Positions 33,142 through 44,872 of a stretch of DNA of 64,000 bases are shown here, one piece after another; within the stretch, counting starts at the first letter, position 1, and every line of letters begins with the position of its first letter. The notes beneath the pieces were generated by a model. The model saw only the letters and a list, made by a program, of their open reading frames with translations, was not told the DNA's origin and searched no databases. Source of the stretch: Allantophomopsis cytisporea (lineage: Eukaryota; Ascomycota; Leotiomycetes; Phacidiales; Phacidiaceae); assembly GCA_024752435.1 (NCBI GenBank), contig CP103025.1, forward strand, positions 1,178,001-1,242,000, written 5' to 3'. Both the position numbers and the translations under genes were made by a program.

Positions 33142-35931
33142 ATGCCCGGAGTACTCCCCATGAAGATCATCAAGCTGGGCTCCAGCTCCCAGTCTCGAAT
33201 CGCCCAAGCCTGTGATCGCTGCCGGAGTAAGAAAATACGATGCGATGGAATCCGCCCGTGCTGTTCCCAGTGTGCAAATGTTGGCTTCGAGTGTAAGACC
33301 AGCGATAAACTCAGCCGCCGAGCTTTTCCCCGAGGTTACACGGAGTCGTTAGAGGAAAGGGTCCGGGCACTGGAAGGAGAGATTAGAGAACTGAAGGACC
33401 TGTTGGACGAAAAGGATGAGAAGATCGATATGCTTTCGAAAATGCATTCGAATCGTCGACCGTCTGCGAATCTATCTCCTATATCGCGCCCGGAGAAGCG
33501 TGACGATGTCCGGAAAGAGATTTCTAGGGACGATATTTTTAAAGTGCAGGCCTCGCCGTTACTCTTGAACTCCGAAACGTCGGATTCATACTTCATGTCT
33601 GCTTCAAGTGGCAGAGCTTTCATTGGTAACTTCTCCGGCAACAGATTTCCAAATCTGTGCTGTACTGACATTCAACATAGATACTTTCAAGCGTAAAATC
33701 CAGGAGAGCGGCAAATCCTGCGCCGGCTTCAACATGGAGCCATTCCTAAACCCACAACCAAGCACGATGCCTGCTAAGCCTACAGTCAGCATTTCAGACG
33801 ACGTATCAGCGCCACCCCGCATGTTCTCAGATAGATGCGTGAATGTCTTCTTCCAAGAATGGGCTCCACTATTTCCAGTGGTTCATAAGCCTAGTTTCCT
33901 GCGTCTATACGAGAGATTTGTTGTAGACCCAACAGCAATGACGGACAACCATGAACTTGCACAGCTGTACCTAGTCTTTGGAATTGCTGGTCTATCCTGT
34001 CCATCTTTGGATGAACAACAGATTGCCTTTTGTGAGCAGAAGTGGCAATCTGCCCTTCAGGATATACTCATGGATAACACCATTGGCACGCTGCAGTGCC
34101 TTGTACTAGCGCAGATGTACTGCATCTCTACGGCTGATTACAAGAGACTTCAATACTACAAAGCCATTGCTATTGGTCTCTCTTATCGCCTGGGTTTGCA
34201 CCAAAGCCAGAAACGTTTCTCATTTGGTGTTTTGAGCACTGAGACGCGCCTCAAAGTCTTCTGGACCCTTTATACGGTGGATTGTTTCTCTGCTGCAATT
34301 CTTGGGCTCCCTAAACTTTTGAAAGAAAGCGATATCCATACTGAATTCCCTGCAGACGTCGATGATGAGTATGTGACTGAGAAAGGCTTCGATCCTACTT
34401 TACCGGGCGAATTTACCAAAATTTCAAGTGCTCTTGCATTGTTCCGTGTCGCTCGTGTCATGACTAAAGTTCTTGAAACCGAATATCCGGCTGCTGCGTC
34501 TTACGATCTATCGCTACAGTCTTTGGCTGCGTTGGATAACGAGCTTAACGAGTGGTCTTCAAGCCTTCCAAAGCACTTGAAACTCACTTTCACTCAAGAC
34601 AAGCCATCAACGGACATTACTGGCAACAGATCGGCTCTTCTGGTAAGTAAATGAATGATAGCTTATTTTGCATTTGCTAACCGGTGCAGTCTATGGCATA
34701 CTTCTACATTCGGTCCTTGATTCACCGTCCAGCTATCGGTTCATCCTTGGGTAGCAAGGCATCACCTTCTGTCATTGCCCTTGCAGACTCAAGCAAGCAC
34801 ATTATACAGATCATTCAACTTCTCGAGGAGAGAGGCATGTCATTCTCGTTCTGTATCAACAAGAACGAGATGCTTTCCCTTTGCGGCTTGAGTTTGCTTT
34901 ACCAAGCTATCGATTTAAAGACAGAAGGAAAGCTCTTAAAGGAAAACCAGCGTTTGATTTGTTCAGTTGTTAAGTACCTTGAGAAAGGAAATGCTCCTAG
35001 TGCCGAAGAATTTAAGAAGGTCGTTTGCTCGATGTTCACTTTCGAACCAACGCCAAAAATAACAACCCAAGCACCAAGTCGACGATCGTCTGATAACGAC
35101 ATGGCTGCTCCTACTAGCATCAAGTCTACGCCATCGCCAATATCTTACAGAAAACAGAATCTCGGGTCAAATCGACATGGCAACAGTAGTGAGACTGATC
35201 TCCTTCGAGATCGGGTGCGTCGAGCCACGATGTCTCACATCTCCCCTACCAGCATTGCCAACAACTACTTTGGCAACCAACCCAAGGCCGAAACATCACG
35301 CTCGGAGCCTGCTATCTCTCCGCGTGAGTTCAGGAATGCATCAACTCCAGCCACTCATTCTGTGAATTCTCATACTTCATCCCTCATCAAACCGGCGAGG
35401 AAGCCAAACCTTGACTACCTTTCATTAAGCACCACTCCCAGCACTTCACAACCCCAATCACCAAAACCAACCTCTCTTGTCACCCGAACAAGTTCCTCTC
35501 ATACTCCCATGTACCCGCCCGCACCCGCCTCGACAACAACAAAGTCGACTGCGGGTACACCGGGGGTATCAGACTGGGAAACGCTTCTCGGCAGCATCGA
35601 CAGCGGCCGCCTCAACATCCACGACGCCATGTACGGCGGCCCTGCACTCTCGCTCAATGACCTGGGTCACGCACATGGCCTACCGCAGTCCTTCAATTCC
35701 CATGACTCCTGGTCACCTGAAAGTTGGGATATGACTTCCCTAACCGGCATGCATGACTATAATCCCACCCACGAGGCGCATAGTGTGTTGAGTTTTAGTG
35801 AGGACAGTATGAGCTCTGGCGAGGAATTCAGTGATCTCGGGCGTACGAGTGTCGATTTGGGCCAGACGCTTGTGTCAGGTGTTGGGGAAGGGTACATGAT
35901 CGATGGGCTTGATGGTTTTGGGGGGCTTTGA
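33142..35931 (+). CDS. facB: FacB/ACU-15/Cat8-type zinc-cluster transcription factor
   Basis: Exons 33142-33625, 33681-34642 and 34690-35931 encode 895 residues, close to A. nidulans FacB (about 867). The N-terminus MPGVLPMKIIKLGSSSQSR leads into a Zn2Cys6 cluster with Cys24, 27, 34, 41, 44 and 51 (CX2CX6CX6CX2CX6C). A linker with LSRRAFPRGYTESLEERVR and a short coiled coil (Leu70, Leu77, Leu84; residues ~68-106) follows, as in FacB. Residues ~200-500 are the fungal transcription-factor domain (VFFQEWAPLFPVVHKPSF, YYKAIAIGLSYRLGLHQSQK). The Ser/Thr/Pro-rich C-terminus with acidic patches (SFSEDSMSSGEEFSDL) is a likely activation domain. FacB activates acetate, glyoxylate and gluconeogenic genes. 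Assignment to the FacB group is strong from the DNA-binding region. Confidence 0.92.
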
Positions 35932-37771
35932 ACATAGTGGTAACTTCTTGGACAGGAAATAGTGGGCTATTAGAGAGGCGTTTACTTGGTGTCATCATTA
36001 AATTTCTAATGATTTCATGATTTCATGCTCGCATGTTTATGGTTATTTGGGTTGTTGGAGCGTTATTGGGTTTTGTGGATTGTTTTGACCTTCAAGAATT
36101 TATATATCAAGATTCGTACTGTACTGTATTTCGACACCAAGCAATCAATACATATTTGCTATGTTGTGTACTCATCACTTTTAAATATGATACTGTGAAT
36201 GACGTGCTTCTTGATCATAGGTAGAGTGATGTTGCACTACGGAAAAGCGGCAGTGAGATCTACAGTGCAGATGCACATAGCTGACAGTCCAGTACTCCCT
36301 GACGAGGTCAAGAGTGCTTCATGGCGACGCTTCAGGTTCGTCTAATGTCGAGTAACATGCGGTTTCAGAACTACATGAGATGGGCGTCTGTTTGAGCACC
36401 GAGGTATCCAATCCGTAATACTAAATAGTCTCTAGTAGATGAGAACACTCGATCGTATAACTATTGGGATCCAACGGTGTGCATCGGTCTTTTGTTGTAC
36501 GGATCAGGATTTAGATGAAGTATAAATACCTCTACGCAGTACCAGAGTTCGAATTCTGGGGTCCCGCAATATTACATCGAGCTATAAATAACATTGGAAT
36601 GCTCTCTACTGCCTTACTTAGCACATAGGAATTTCTGCTCTATGATGATATCTTAGATCGCATGACTACGATGCTTTACGAATGGGTTTTATAGCGTTTA
36701 CGGCCATGTAATCGGACACGCGGAGTACGTCAGGTACCTTAAGACGTTGGGAGGGTTAAATCCGGAGATTCCGTTTCCCCAACGCAACGTCGTCGTGAAA
36801 TTCTCATTCGTTGGTTCGGTGTAACTGGGGGATCTCTGTTGAAGCCTCGAGATTTTATGGAGGCCATGCAATCCGCTGCATGATAACGCATGTTGGGGTG
36901 GGTTGACTTGACTTGACTTCAGATCATATGGTCCGTACATAAGTAGTAGCGAAGGCAGGTGTTGAACATGCATTGAATGCAACTCGAAATGACCACCTTC
37001 GATGATCTTCGATGGGGATGCCGAGGCTTAAGCAGTAGAAAAGAATCTGAATTGATTATCCTGGTAATCAGGAAACCTGAGGAGAAATGTCACGTTTCGA
37101 GATATCCTTCTGCTGACCGGACAGGCAACACAGCAAAACGCAATACGTCGGAAGACATGCTCTCCGGGAATATATTAGTCCCAACTCGCTGTACATCAAT
37201 ACTTCAAGTAAAGTAGAGTAGTCTTCGGTGTGGAAGCTTATTCCGTATTCCACCAATCACAGAGCATCTCTGATGCTAATGGAGAGTTTAATTGGATATC
37301 CACGCCCCGAATGGGGAAAGTCGTAGTGTTAGTATGGAGCAGTAGTTGTGGTCTTGGTTGGAGATCGTGCACGTTACGTCGCATTCATTGCTTCATTTCC
37401 ACATCCTGTGTGTGCCTGTGAAGAAGATATTGTGCCAGTATTATTTGGCGACGTTACTATATCGCTCTGACCACATACAAACAGTTGAACTTCTTCTAGA
37501 GAGTGTTTTGCGTGTACCTATTCTTATCACTCCCGCCTCCTCTTTCTATCCGTTGTATATTCCGCTACTGGATATTTAGTCGTCCGAGGACCCCTCATCC
37601 GACAAGAGCCGCATTCTTGACGATCGTCATAATTTGATTGAGGGATACGTCAACGTGGCAACCGCATATCCTCGACTCGTACACTTCCATCCACGATTCA
37701 TCGTCTAGAAAACCTTCAGTTAAACAGTTAAAGTGCTAGTCACAAAGTTCATCGCCATAACCACAACGATC
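35932..37771. other. Intergenic region downstream of facB
   Basis: 1.84 kb, no supported gene. A palindromic CCAGAGTTCGAATTCTGG at 36542-36559 resembles a B box but does not fold into a tRNA. The right part is the PGC1-like promoter. Confidence 0.45.
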
Positions 37772-38978
37772 ATGGCGGAAGCACAACCGTTATTAGCGGA
37801 GAAGATCGCGCCGCCATCTTGTATGTCTTCCACTGGAGTTCAAAATCCAACATTCAAGGTTCGGATATGAGTTCAAAAGGAGATAACTGACAACTCCAGC
37901 ACCTATTGCGAGTGTAAAACGAGATCGAAAAGGCCGCAAAATCCCACAAGCCATTGCACATCGCGGTTACAAAACAGAGCACCCGGAAAATACTATGGGG
38001 GCATTCCGGGGGGCAGTAGAAGTAGGAGCACATGCAATTGAGACAGATCTACACATCACGAAGGACGGAGTTCTCGTGCTGTCACATGTAAATTCTCCCG
38101 TTCCCATCCCCGTCACCACAGCGTTCAGAAAATCAAGAGGAATGAACAGGAAGCTCATGAATGAGACAAGGACGCAACATTGAAGCGCTGTTTCGGGCGC
38201 AACGAAAAGGTCATCGACTGCGACTGGGCGTACATCAAGACACTACAAACGCTGGCGGAGCCACATGAGCACATGCCGCGGCTCAAGGACCTGCTGGAAT
38301 ACCTAGCGAGTCCCGGTGTAGAAGATATCTGGCTGCTGCTAGATATCAAGCTCGACAACGATGCGGACACTGTGATGCGGCTGATTGCCGAGACCATAGC
38401 TACCGTTAAGCCATCGAAACCATGGGAGCAGCGTGTTGTGCTTGGCTGCTGGGCCGTACGTATCCGATATGCTCTCCTCTTCCCTCTCACTGTCAAGTGT
38501 TGTATAGTTAACCCCTCCATAGGCTAAATACCTCCCCCTTTGCGAAACCTACCTCCCCGGTTACCCTATCACCCACATCGGCTTCAGCATCTCGTACGCG
38601 CGCGAGTTCCTCAAAGTGCCGAATGTAACCTTCAACATGCTTCAAAAGATCATGATCGGGCCCTTCGGTGCACGTTTCCAACGGGAAGCACAGGCGGCTG
38701 GCCGCGCGGTGTTTGTGTGGACTGTTAACGAGGACGACGCCATGCGTTGGTCCATTCGCCGTGGTGTCGATGGTGTGTTGACCGATGATCCGAAGCGCTA
38801 CCTCGAAGTCTGCGATGAGTACGTCGACGGTATGGGTGGTGTTCCAGCCCGCAGTTGGCCGTTCGTGCTGTGGATTAATCTCCTTGCGCTGTGCTTTGGT
38901 GCGTTATTCCGATGGCGGTATTTTGGGGTCAAAAAGACGCAGAGAGCTGGGAAGGCGAGGATGGGGGTACCTGCATAG
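37772..38978 (+). CDS. PGC1: Glycerophosphodiester phosphodiesterase family, Pgc1-like phosphatidylglycerol phospholipase
   Basis: Exons 37772-37820, 37900-38087, 38171-38455 and 38523-38978 encode 325 residues. The GDPD fold is clear: AIAHRGYKTEHPENTMGAF, GAHAIETDLHITKDGVLVLSHD (catalytic His, Glu, Asp), WLLLDIKLDN, QRVVLGCWAAKYLPLC, FVWTVNEDDAMRWSIRRGVD and GVLTDDPKRYLE. The C-terminal hydrophobic segment PFVLWINLLALCFGALF with a basic tail is a membrane anchor. That layout and length match yeast Pgc1 (about 321 residues), which degrades phosphatidylglycerol at lipid droplets and mitochondria-linked membranes. The second junction joins LSH to DATLKRCFG exactly at the GDPD loop. The substrate is inferred from the family. 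Confidence 0.87.
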
Positions 38979-40270
38979 ATTTGGGATGTTGGATTGTGGA
39001 TGCATGTATGGGATGTTTAATGCGTTCTATGTGTCATGATGGAGTTTGAGAGGGTGTTAGGATTGCTTATAGAGGATCTGTTGTAGATGACTCGAGTGTG
39101 TTTGCATATACACTTGCATATATACACATACATATACGAAATCTAGAAAGCGCGCTTGCCGCCGCTGAGCTTTGCTATCAAGAACCAGCCTGACGAAGGA
39201 AAATAAAGTTCTCACTAAATCATGTGAAGTCAAATATGCATAACTCATGAATTATAATGTAGGGTCTATAGTGCAACTATCTGTATAAGGGGTTACCACA
39301 AAACCAATATCGTATCCCGCAAATCTACCCCCCAACATGCCCGTTCCCCCACAAATGACTCCCAGAACCATGTGAAGTCAAATTGCATGAATTCTATGTA
39401 TGCTATGAATGAAATAAAATGAAATAAGATACAATGTAAGAAAAGCCCACCCTAAAAGAGCCCCCCATAAAACACAAGGCCAAACGAAAGAAAAGGGAAA
39501 AAACTCAACATCCACCCCCTCCCAAACTCCACACTTGAAATCCAATCCCATCCCATCTCAACACCCCAGCCATAACTCTCACAAGACCAAGACGTCATCC
39601 AGAACCCTCCCCCCCACCCGGGCTAAAAGGCACGCGCGGCTCGGCCTCGCGACTTACACCTACCCTCTTACCCCGAGATTTCGCGGCACCGCATGCATAC
39701 CTACGTAGTCGCCGAAGTCTGATATATGGAGCCGTAACTTCGCGCGCTGGGCGAAGCGGAGCGGATCGGATCGGATTGGATTGGATCCGTTTGGTAGAGT
39801 TCGGCAGGGGGGTTGGACGAGAGGGTTGGCGTTTGCGGTGGGCGGTCGCACATGGAGCATCTGAGCTGTCGCGTGCTTTGTTTTCGAAGATGGGTTGGGG
39901 AGGAGGATCGTTCGTGGTCGTGACGATTGGAATGCGCGATAGGAAAGCGGTGGGTGGGAGGGAATCATCGTGACGGTGGCAAGCAGTTAGAGACAATGGT
40001 CGCGCGACAATTTGGAGGAAACGGGTAATGTGCAAAGTGGTATTATGTCAACTCGATAGGAAGACGTCTGGAGCGAAATATATCCATCCCTCCACCGGTG
40101 CTCCTCAAATGAAAATCCTGCCCACCCCGCAACCCGCTAAAGTCATGCTGCACAGCAAAGACGCCTTGCTTATATACATAGAAAAGGATACGTTCATGTT
40201 CCTGTACCCAAACGCCGTGTCCTTCTCTTTACTCCTGAGAGTCCCGGTCATGGTCATCTGAAACGTGTAT
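38979..40270. other. Intergenic region with GC-rich patch
   Basis: 1.29 kb, no supported gene. The left half is AT-rich. 39600-40020 is GC-rich and contains CGGATC/TTGGA repeats (39756-39788). ORFs here are compositional. Confidence 0.45.
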
Positions 40271-40938
40271 CTAGATACCGCGGATCATGCTCGTCCGCTC
40301 GGCATTCAACTGCGCAGCGTTGCGGTCGTGCGATTCCTTCTTGCACTGTCCATGACGTTAGCAAGTACTTCAGGCAGGCCCAACAACCAGGACAGATCCT
40401 CCTCGGCCTCGTTTACATCGTCGGCTGAGGAAGAGGGAGAGTAACTTACGTCTTCGAGCCCATCGCACTTGTGGTCCTCCAACAATCTATGCTTCCCGCA
40501 GTAGTGCCCCTTGCAGAAGCCGCAGTCACCAATAATGCGCTGCGCACCTTCGCGGCACTCCTTGTATGTGCAACGGATCTTCTTGGGTGGCATACCACCA
40601 CGCAGCGCAGCAGACAGGTGCATCGTGCTCTCCTTTGTGATGTGGCAGTCGGCCAGCGTACTCGATGGCAGGAGGTGCTTGCCGGCGAAGACCAGGCGCA
40701 AGTCGTTTTCTGGCATAGAGGTGCGCACCGACATCAGGGTAAGAAGGTTTTGGATGGTGAGAGTTGAGGGGACGGTGAGAGGGACAGCTGTATATGAGTC
40801 AGTTTCTGGGCTGCTGGGTATAGCGGTGGCGCTGAGGATGGTCGACTTACTCTCGCCTGAAATGGTCTTGACGAAGATTTGCATGGTTTCTTCGCTCTCT
40901 GGAGATGCGGATCTAGATGAGGAGAATGAGGAACGCAT
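40271..40938 (-). CDS. Ubiquitin-like domain plus AN1 zinc-finger protein
   Basis: Exons 40938-40851, 40787-40450 and 40345-40271 (introns 63 and 104 nt) encode 166 residues. After a Ser-rich lead (residues 1-18) comes a ubiquitin-like domain: MQIFVKTISGETVPLTVPST, LRLVFAGKHLL, TKESTMHLSAALRGG, with the terminal Gly-Gly kept. The AN1 finger follows at once (CTYKECREGAQRIIGDCGFC, HYCGKHRLLEDHKCDGLEDC). The tail is KKESHDRNAAQLNAERTSM. AN1 proteins act in protein quality control and stress with Cdc48 and the proteasome. The spliced form is preferred because only it restores SGETVPLTV and LEDCKKESHDRNAA. A shorter start at 40884 (MQIFVK) is possible. The unspliced frame is also open. Confidence 0.85.
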
Positions 40939-41400
40939 GTTGGTATTTGGGAGTTGGTTTATTTTGAGGTGGTTTGTAGTGGTGAAGAGGTGAGTGATGT
41001 GGTATTTGGTGTCTTGTGACTCTGAGTCGGTGACTAGATAAGAGCGGCGATAGTGGTGATGATGACGACGTTCGGTTGGAAAGTTGATCGTGAAGAGCGT
41101 ATGGAAGTGGGAAGAAGTTGGGCAAGTGGCAAAGAAGGCGACGATGTCAGTTATATAGAGTGGTGGAATTTGGGTTTGAAGTGTCGTAAGTGAGTAGTGG
41201 AAGTGGATGTGGAAGTGGGAGTAGGAGTGGGAGTGAGTGGGAAGCGGACGTAGGAGTAAGTAGGAGTAGGAGAGATAGTAGTAGTTCAGTTCAGGTAGAG
41301 TTGAGAGAGAGAGTGTGTGTGAGTAGTGAATGGGTAGTTAAAGTGAAGTAGGAGGAGTGAGTTATTAGAGTCAGGTCAGAGCACCACAGTACAGCACACA

Positions 41401-41432
41401 CCTACCACCTACCACCTACCACCTACCTACCT
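41401..41432. repeat. CCTACCA-type tandem repeat
   Basis: Four to five imperfect units read directly (CCTACCA, then CCTA). Confidence 0.85.
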
Positions 41433-41466
41433 GACTTAAGCACAGTCACCATCATGGTCAGTAACA

Positions 41467-41500
41467 CAGTCCAGTCCAGTCCAGTCCAGTCCAATCCAAT
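41467..41500. repeat. (CAGTC)n pentanucleotide tract
   Basis: Five CAGTC units followed by CCAAT-type variants. Confidence 0.9.
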
Positions 41501-41663
41501 GCAGTCACAGTAGAATACAAGTAGGTACTGATATTATTCATACGGCAAAGGTACGCACCAGGGGACTTTCTATGGACGGGGCTATGGAGGGTCAGTGTAG
41601 TCGGGTGAAGCAGGTAGAGTACCTAGGTAAAGTAAGGCAAAGGGGAGGTAAGGCAAAGGCAAG

Positions 41664-41708
41664 GCAGAGCACAGCAGAGCACAGCAGAGCACAGTAGAGC
41701 ACAGCAGA
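41664..41708. repeat. ACAGCAGAGC decamer tandem repeat
   Basis: About four units with one C-to-T change (ACAGTAGAGC). Confidence 0.9.
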
Positions 41709-41828
41709 AAAGGTACTTGTACTGTCTGTGTAAGGTATCGTTCGTACATGATGGTACTTACTGTAGTATCAAGAAGAAGACGGAAGTTGGAAAGTCCCCT
41801 TCCACTCCATCCTCATCCTCTATGGTGA

Positions 41829-41862
41829 GGGAAAGGGAAAGGGAAAGGGAAAGGGAAGGGAG
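41829..41862. repeat. (GGGAAA)n purine tract
   Basis: Four GGGAAA units followed by GGGAAGGGAGG; a strand-asymmetric purine run. Confidence 0.9.
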
Positions 41863-43002
41863 GCGAATAGACGAGACAGTGAGTATTCCCATGGACCACT
41901 GCAATGCAAATCCACCGACTTACCAAGGGGACTAGGATGGTGATGATGGATGAGGGTTGATGGGTGAAGGGTGAGAGGGTCGTGTCAATATTACTTACTT
42001 AGCACGGCACTCTACTATTATTATTTTATTATTCAGACTACGGCCACAGCACAGCAGCACGGGGGAAGAACGGCCCAGAGCCTAATGGGAGTGATAGGCG
42101 TATTAAGGGTCTCGGCATTGGGTCCGTAAGCATGCACGAAAGTCTATTGGTATGGTAAGTTGATGTGAGGGTGTGCACAAAGGAATGAACGAACGAATGA
42201 GTTGGATTGAGTTGGATTGATTGGATTGAAGGCAATTGAAGAGTCAGAAGAGGTATGCATTTGTTGATATTGACCATGGAGATGATGATGGTGATGCGGT
42301 GCAATGGGGATGGGCATTGAGGAATGAGGGATGGAGGATGAGGGATGAGTGAGAAGGATTGGAGAGAGTGAATGATTAACGTCGAGGGGTAAAGTGAATC
42401 TATCCGTCCTTGTATGTCTATCTCTGTCCAGTGTAGATCTTCCTCTCTTTGCGGAAAAAAAGAAGAAGCCACTTGACTCTTCATTATTCTTTCATGGCTT
42501 TGCTTATTGCTTGCTGTGACTATCGTATACAAGTGTTGATGATCATTGTCGTTGAGTTGTGGTGATTCTTGCTTGTGTTGTGCGGCTTTGGTCAGCAGTA
42601 TCGTCAGATCCTGGGGCAAGGCCTCGTGGCCCGCAGTTTTGCATCCAGACAGCAAGGCAGATAGACAGGAAGGCATGTATACACACATTGTAATGCATCA
42701 ATATATGTCTCTGTGTGTATGTGTATGCGTATGTATATATACAATCGTATACAACATTCTCGTATTGTTTATTATACGTGGTTATATGTATCATGCATGT
42801 GCAAATACCTATTCATGTAAATAGACTAGGTACACGCATATCTAGTCAGACGGAGTCTAGAACTTGAATGGCACAACTTGAGTAACACAGCATGTGCTTC
42901 ATGGGCTTTTGCATCGTAGCTACAGGTATGAAGTACATCCTCTACTATCTGCTAATCTGTTCGAATAATAATTATTCAATTAATTTATAACAATAACAAT
43001 CA

Positions 43003-43040
43003 TAATATATATATATCTATATACATCTATATATATATAC
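43003..43040. repeat. (AT)n-rich microsatellite
   Basis: Imperfect alternating AT with CTAT and ACAT interruptions. Confidence 0.8.
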
Positions 43041-44846
43041 AGAATGCGACCACCTCTTTTTTTTTGGTCTATCGATCTACGTGCCTATCCTAAGTACTAA
43101 CCTCAGGTACGTACGTACCTTACTTACTGAACGATGTACACAGTATTGACGTTTTCATTTCATCCATATTCCTTACTCTACCATTCTATCTAAAAATGCT
43201 TATTAAGCTTGGCCACCAAGACTGTTACTCCCGTTTTCAGCCACCAGCACAACACCTTATCGTCCGTACGGCAAGTCTAGAAGATTCTAGTATACGTAGT
43301 AAGTAAGCTTACGAATAAAACTGAAGGGAAACATTGAATACTCTTCAATACTTGACCGGGAAAATCAAAAAATATGTGTATTAGTAATTTTCGAACTTCA
43401 TACCTACTCAGTATGCGTTGATGCATTGGAGAGTACGGGGTAAAGTTCCAAGTGTACCCTCTGGTGGCCTGTTGAATAGGGTATGATCATTCAGATGAGA
43501 TTGTCTATTCTCAAACGCCCGAATACTCTTCAAGACAGTCCCGGTGGTTCGTGAATTATGACGCTTGTACATATACATACATACGCAAGTAAAGTACCAT
43601 AATAAATCATCAGGTCATTGCGCAACATCTTCGTGAACTTACGAAAGTAGTTGAAGTTACCTTACCTGACTTTACTACCTGCACTCTTTTTCATACTTAA
43701 GGTAGCTACAGTATTTTCTGGGCTCAATGCCCATGCCCAGATCGTAGTCAGCAATTCGTAGCCAAGCTGCAGAACTGATCTTCATTGCATATATAACAAA
43801 ATTCAACCCAGCTATGGTGAGATTCTCTCTTCATACTCTGATCCATATTCAACATCAAATCCTCCGTAACAGCGTCCATCACTTGGGTTGCGATATATCC
43901 GACATCTAGGTAGCACCCGCGATGACTAACGAGCCATTGCAACCAGCTCAGCACGAGACGTGCATACAAATATGGAGATCATCGTATCCGCATTCCCCAT
44001 CCTCACTCACAGTCCATATCAGCACATCGCAATCTACCTTACTCCCTCGACCTCTCCGACTCTGAGTTGTCGAGCTTGTCGCTGAAGTGCTACGTTGGTT
44101 CTGTCGGCAAATGCCAAAGGATCCAAGCATCATGATAAGTCATGCAGATCATCACTTACGGACTTAGAGTCCATCTGCCCACGCCTCCACCACGTACTAC
44201 TACAGTACGCACTTCAATAGTCGGATCGAGTCTTCGGACAATATGTAGGTAGCCTGTCAACACATCGCAAAACAAGTCATTTCTCCCATTTGACTTTGAC
44301 TTTCTCGCTGAACCTGGTTGAAAAGTTTGCTCGATTATTGATGGAACCAAGAATGAAAAGATTCGGATAGAGAGGCAAGGTTTGATGGGAGGATGGACAG
44401 AGAAGCGCCAGCGATCTCGGCAGCGAAGTCCGTGATAGCCTTGAATCTGACTGAGACTCGCCTCTGTGATGTACAAACGTGCTGCATACGCACTACTTAT
44501 TCTGATGATTGTATTATTCATAGGGCACGGTTGCGCATTGCTGCTCGATGTACTACACACGTAGAGAATATGCTTGTGAGCCCAGTATCCCACCGCATGA
44601 ATACTTACAATATGCAAAGTGTAAAAAAGACGATGAAAGACTCGGAAGTCAAAATCAAAGACTGACATCCCCATCGTAAACCCTTTCTTGCTTAGCTATG
44701 CCGTGTTTATTCTTAGTACAGCCAGTCAAGGCGCCTCGCATCACCACTCTGCACTTCACACTGCGTCTCGCGCGCTACGACCCCCATCCTGCAAGTTCCA
44801 TCTCCCATCCGTGTGCTGCTTCATTACCGCCTTGCGACGACCAAGG

Positions 44847-44872
44847 CCACCACCACCACCACCACCACCACC
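44847..44872. repeat. (CCA)n trinucleotide microsatellite
   Basis: Eight CCA units read directly. The frames that turn it into poly-His or poly-Pro are not supported as genes. Confidence 0.9.

Noticed and set aside
36463..36572. tRNA-like stretch with TTCGAAT flanked by CCAGA/TCTGG and a partly complementary start and end
   Set aside because: The T-stem gives an 8-base loop, the acceptor stem has several mismatches and no A box or anticodon arm is convincing.
42038..42688. 216-residue open frame on the minus strand
   Set aside because: Made of repeat-derived Ser/His/Pro-rich sequence.
44156..44674. 172-residue open frame on the minus strand with an ATG and a GTAAGT inside
   Set aside because: No family resemblance and no exon chain I could defend; kept only as a remark in the gene-poor interval.
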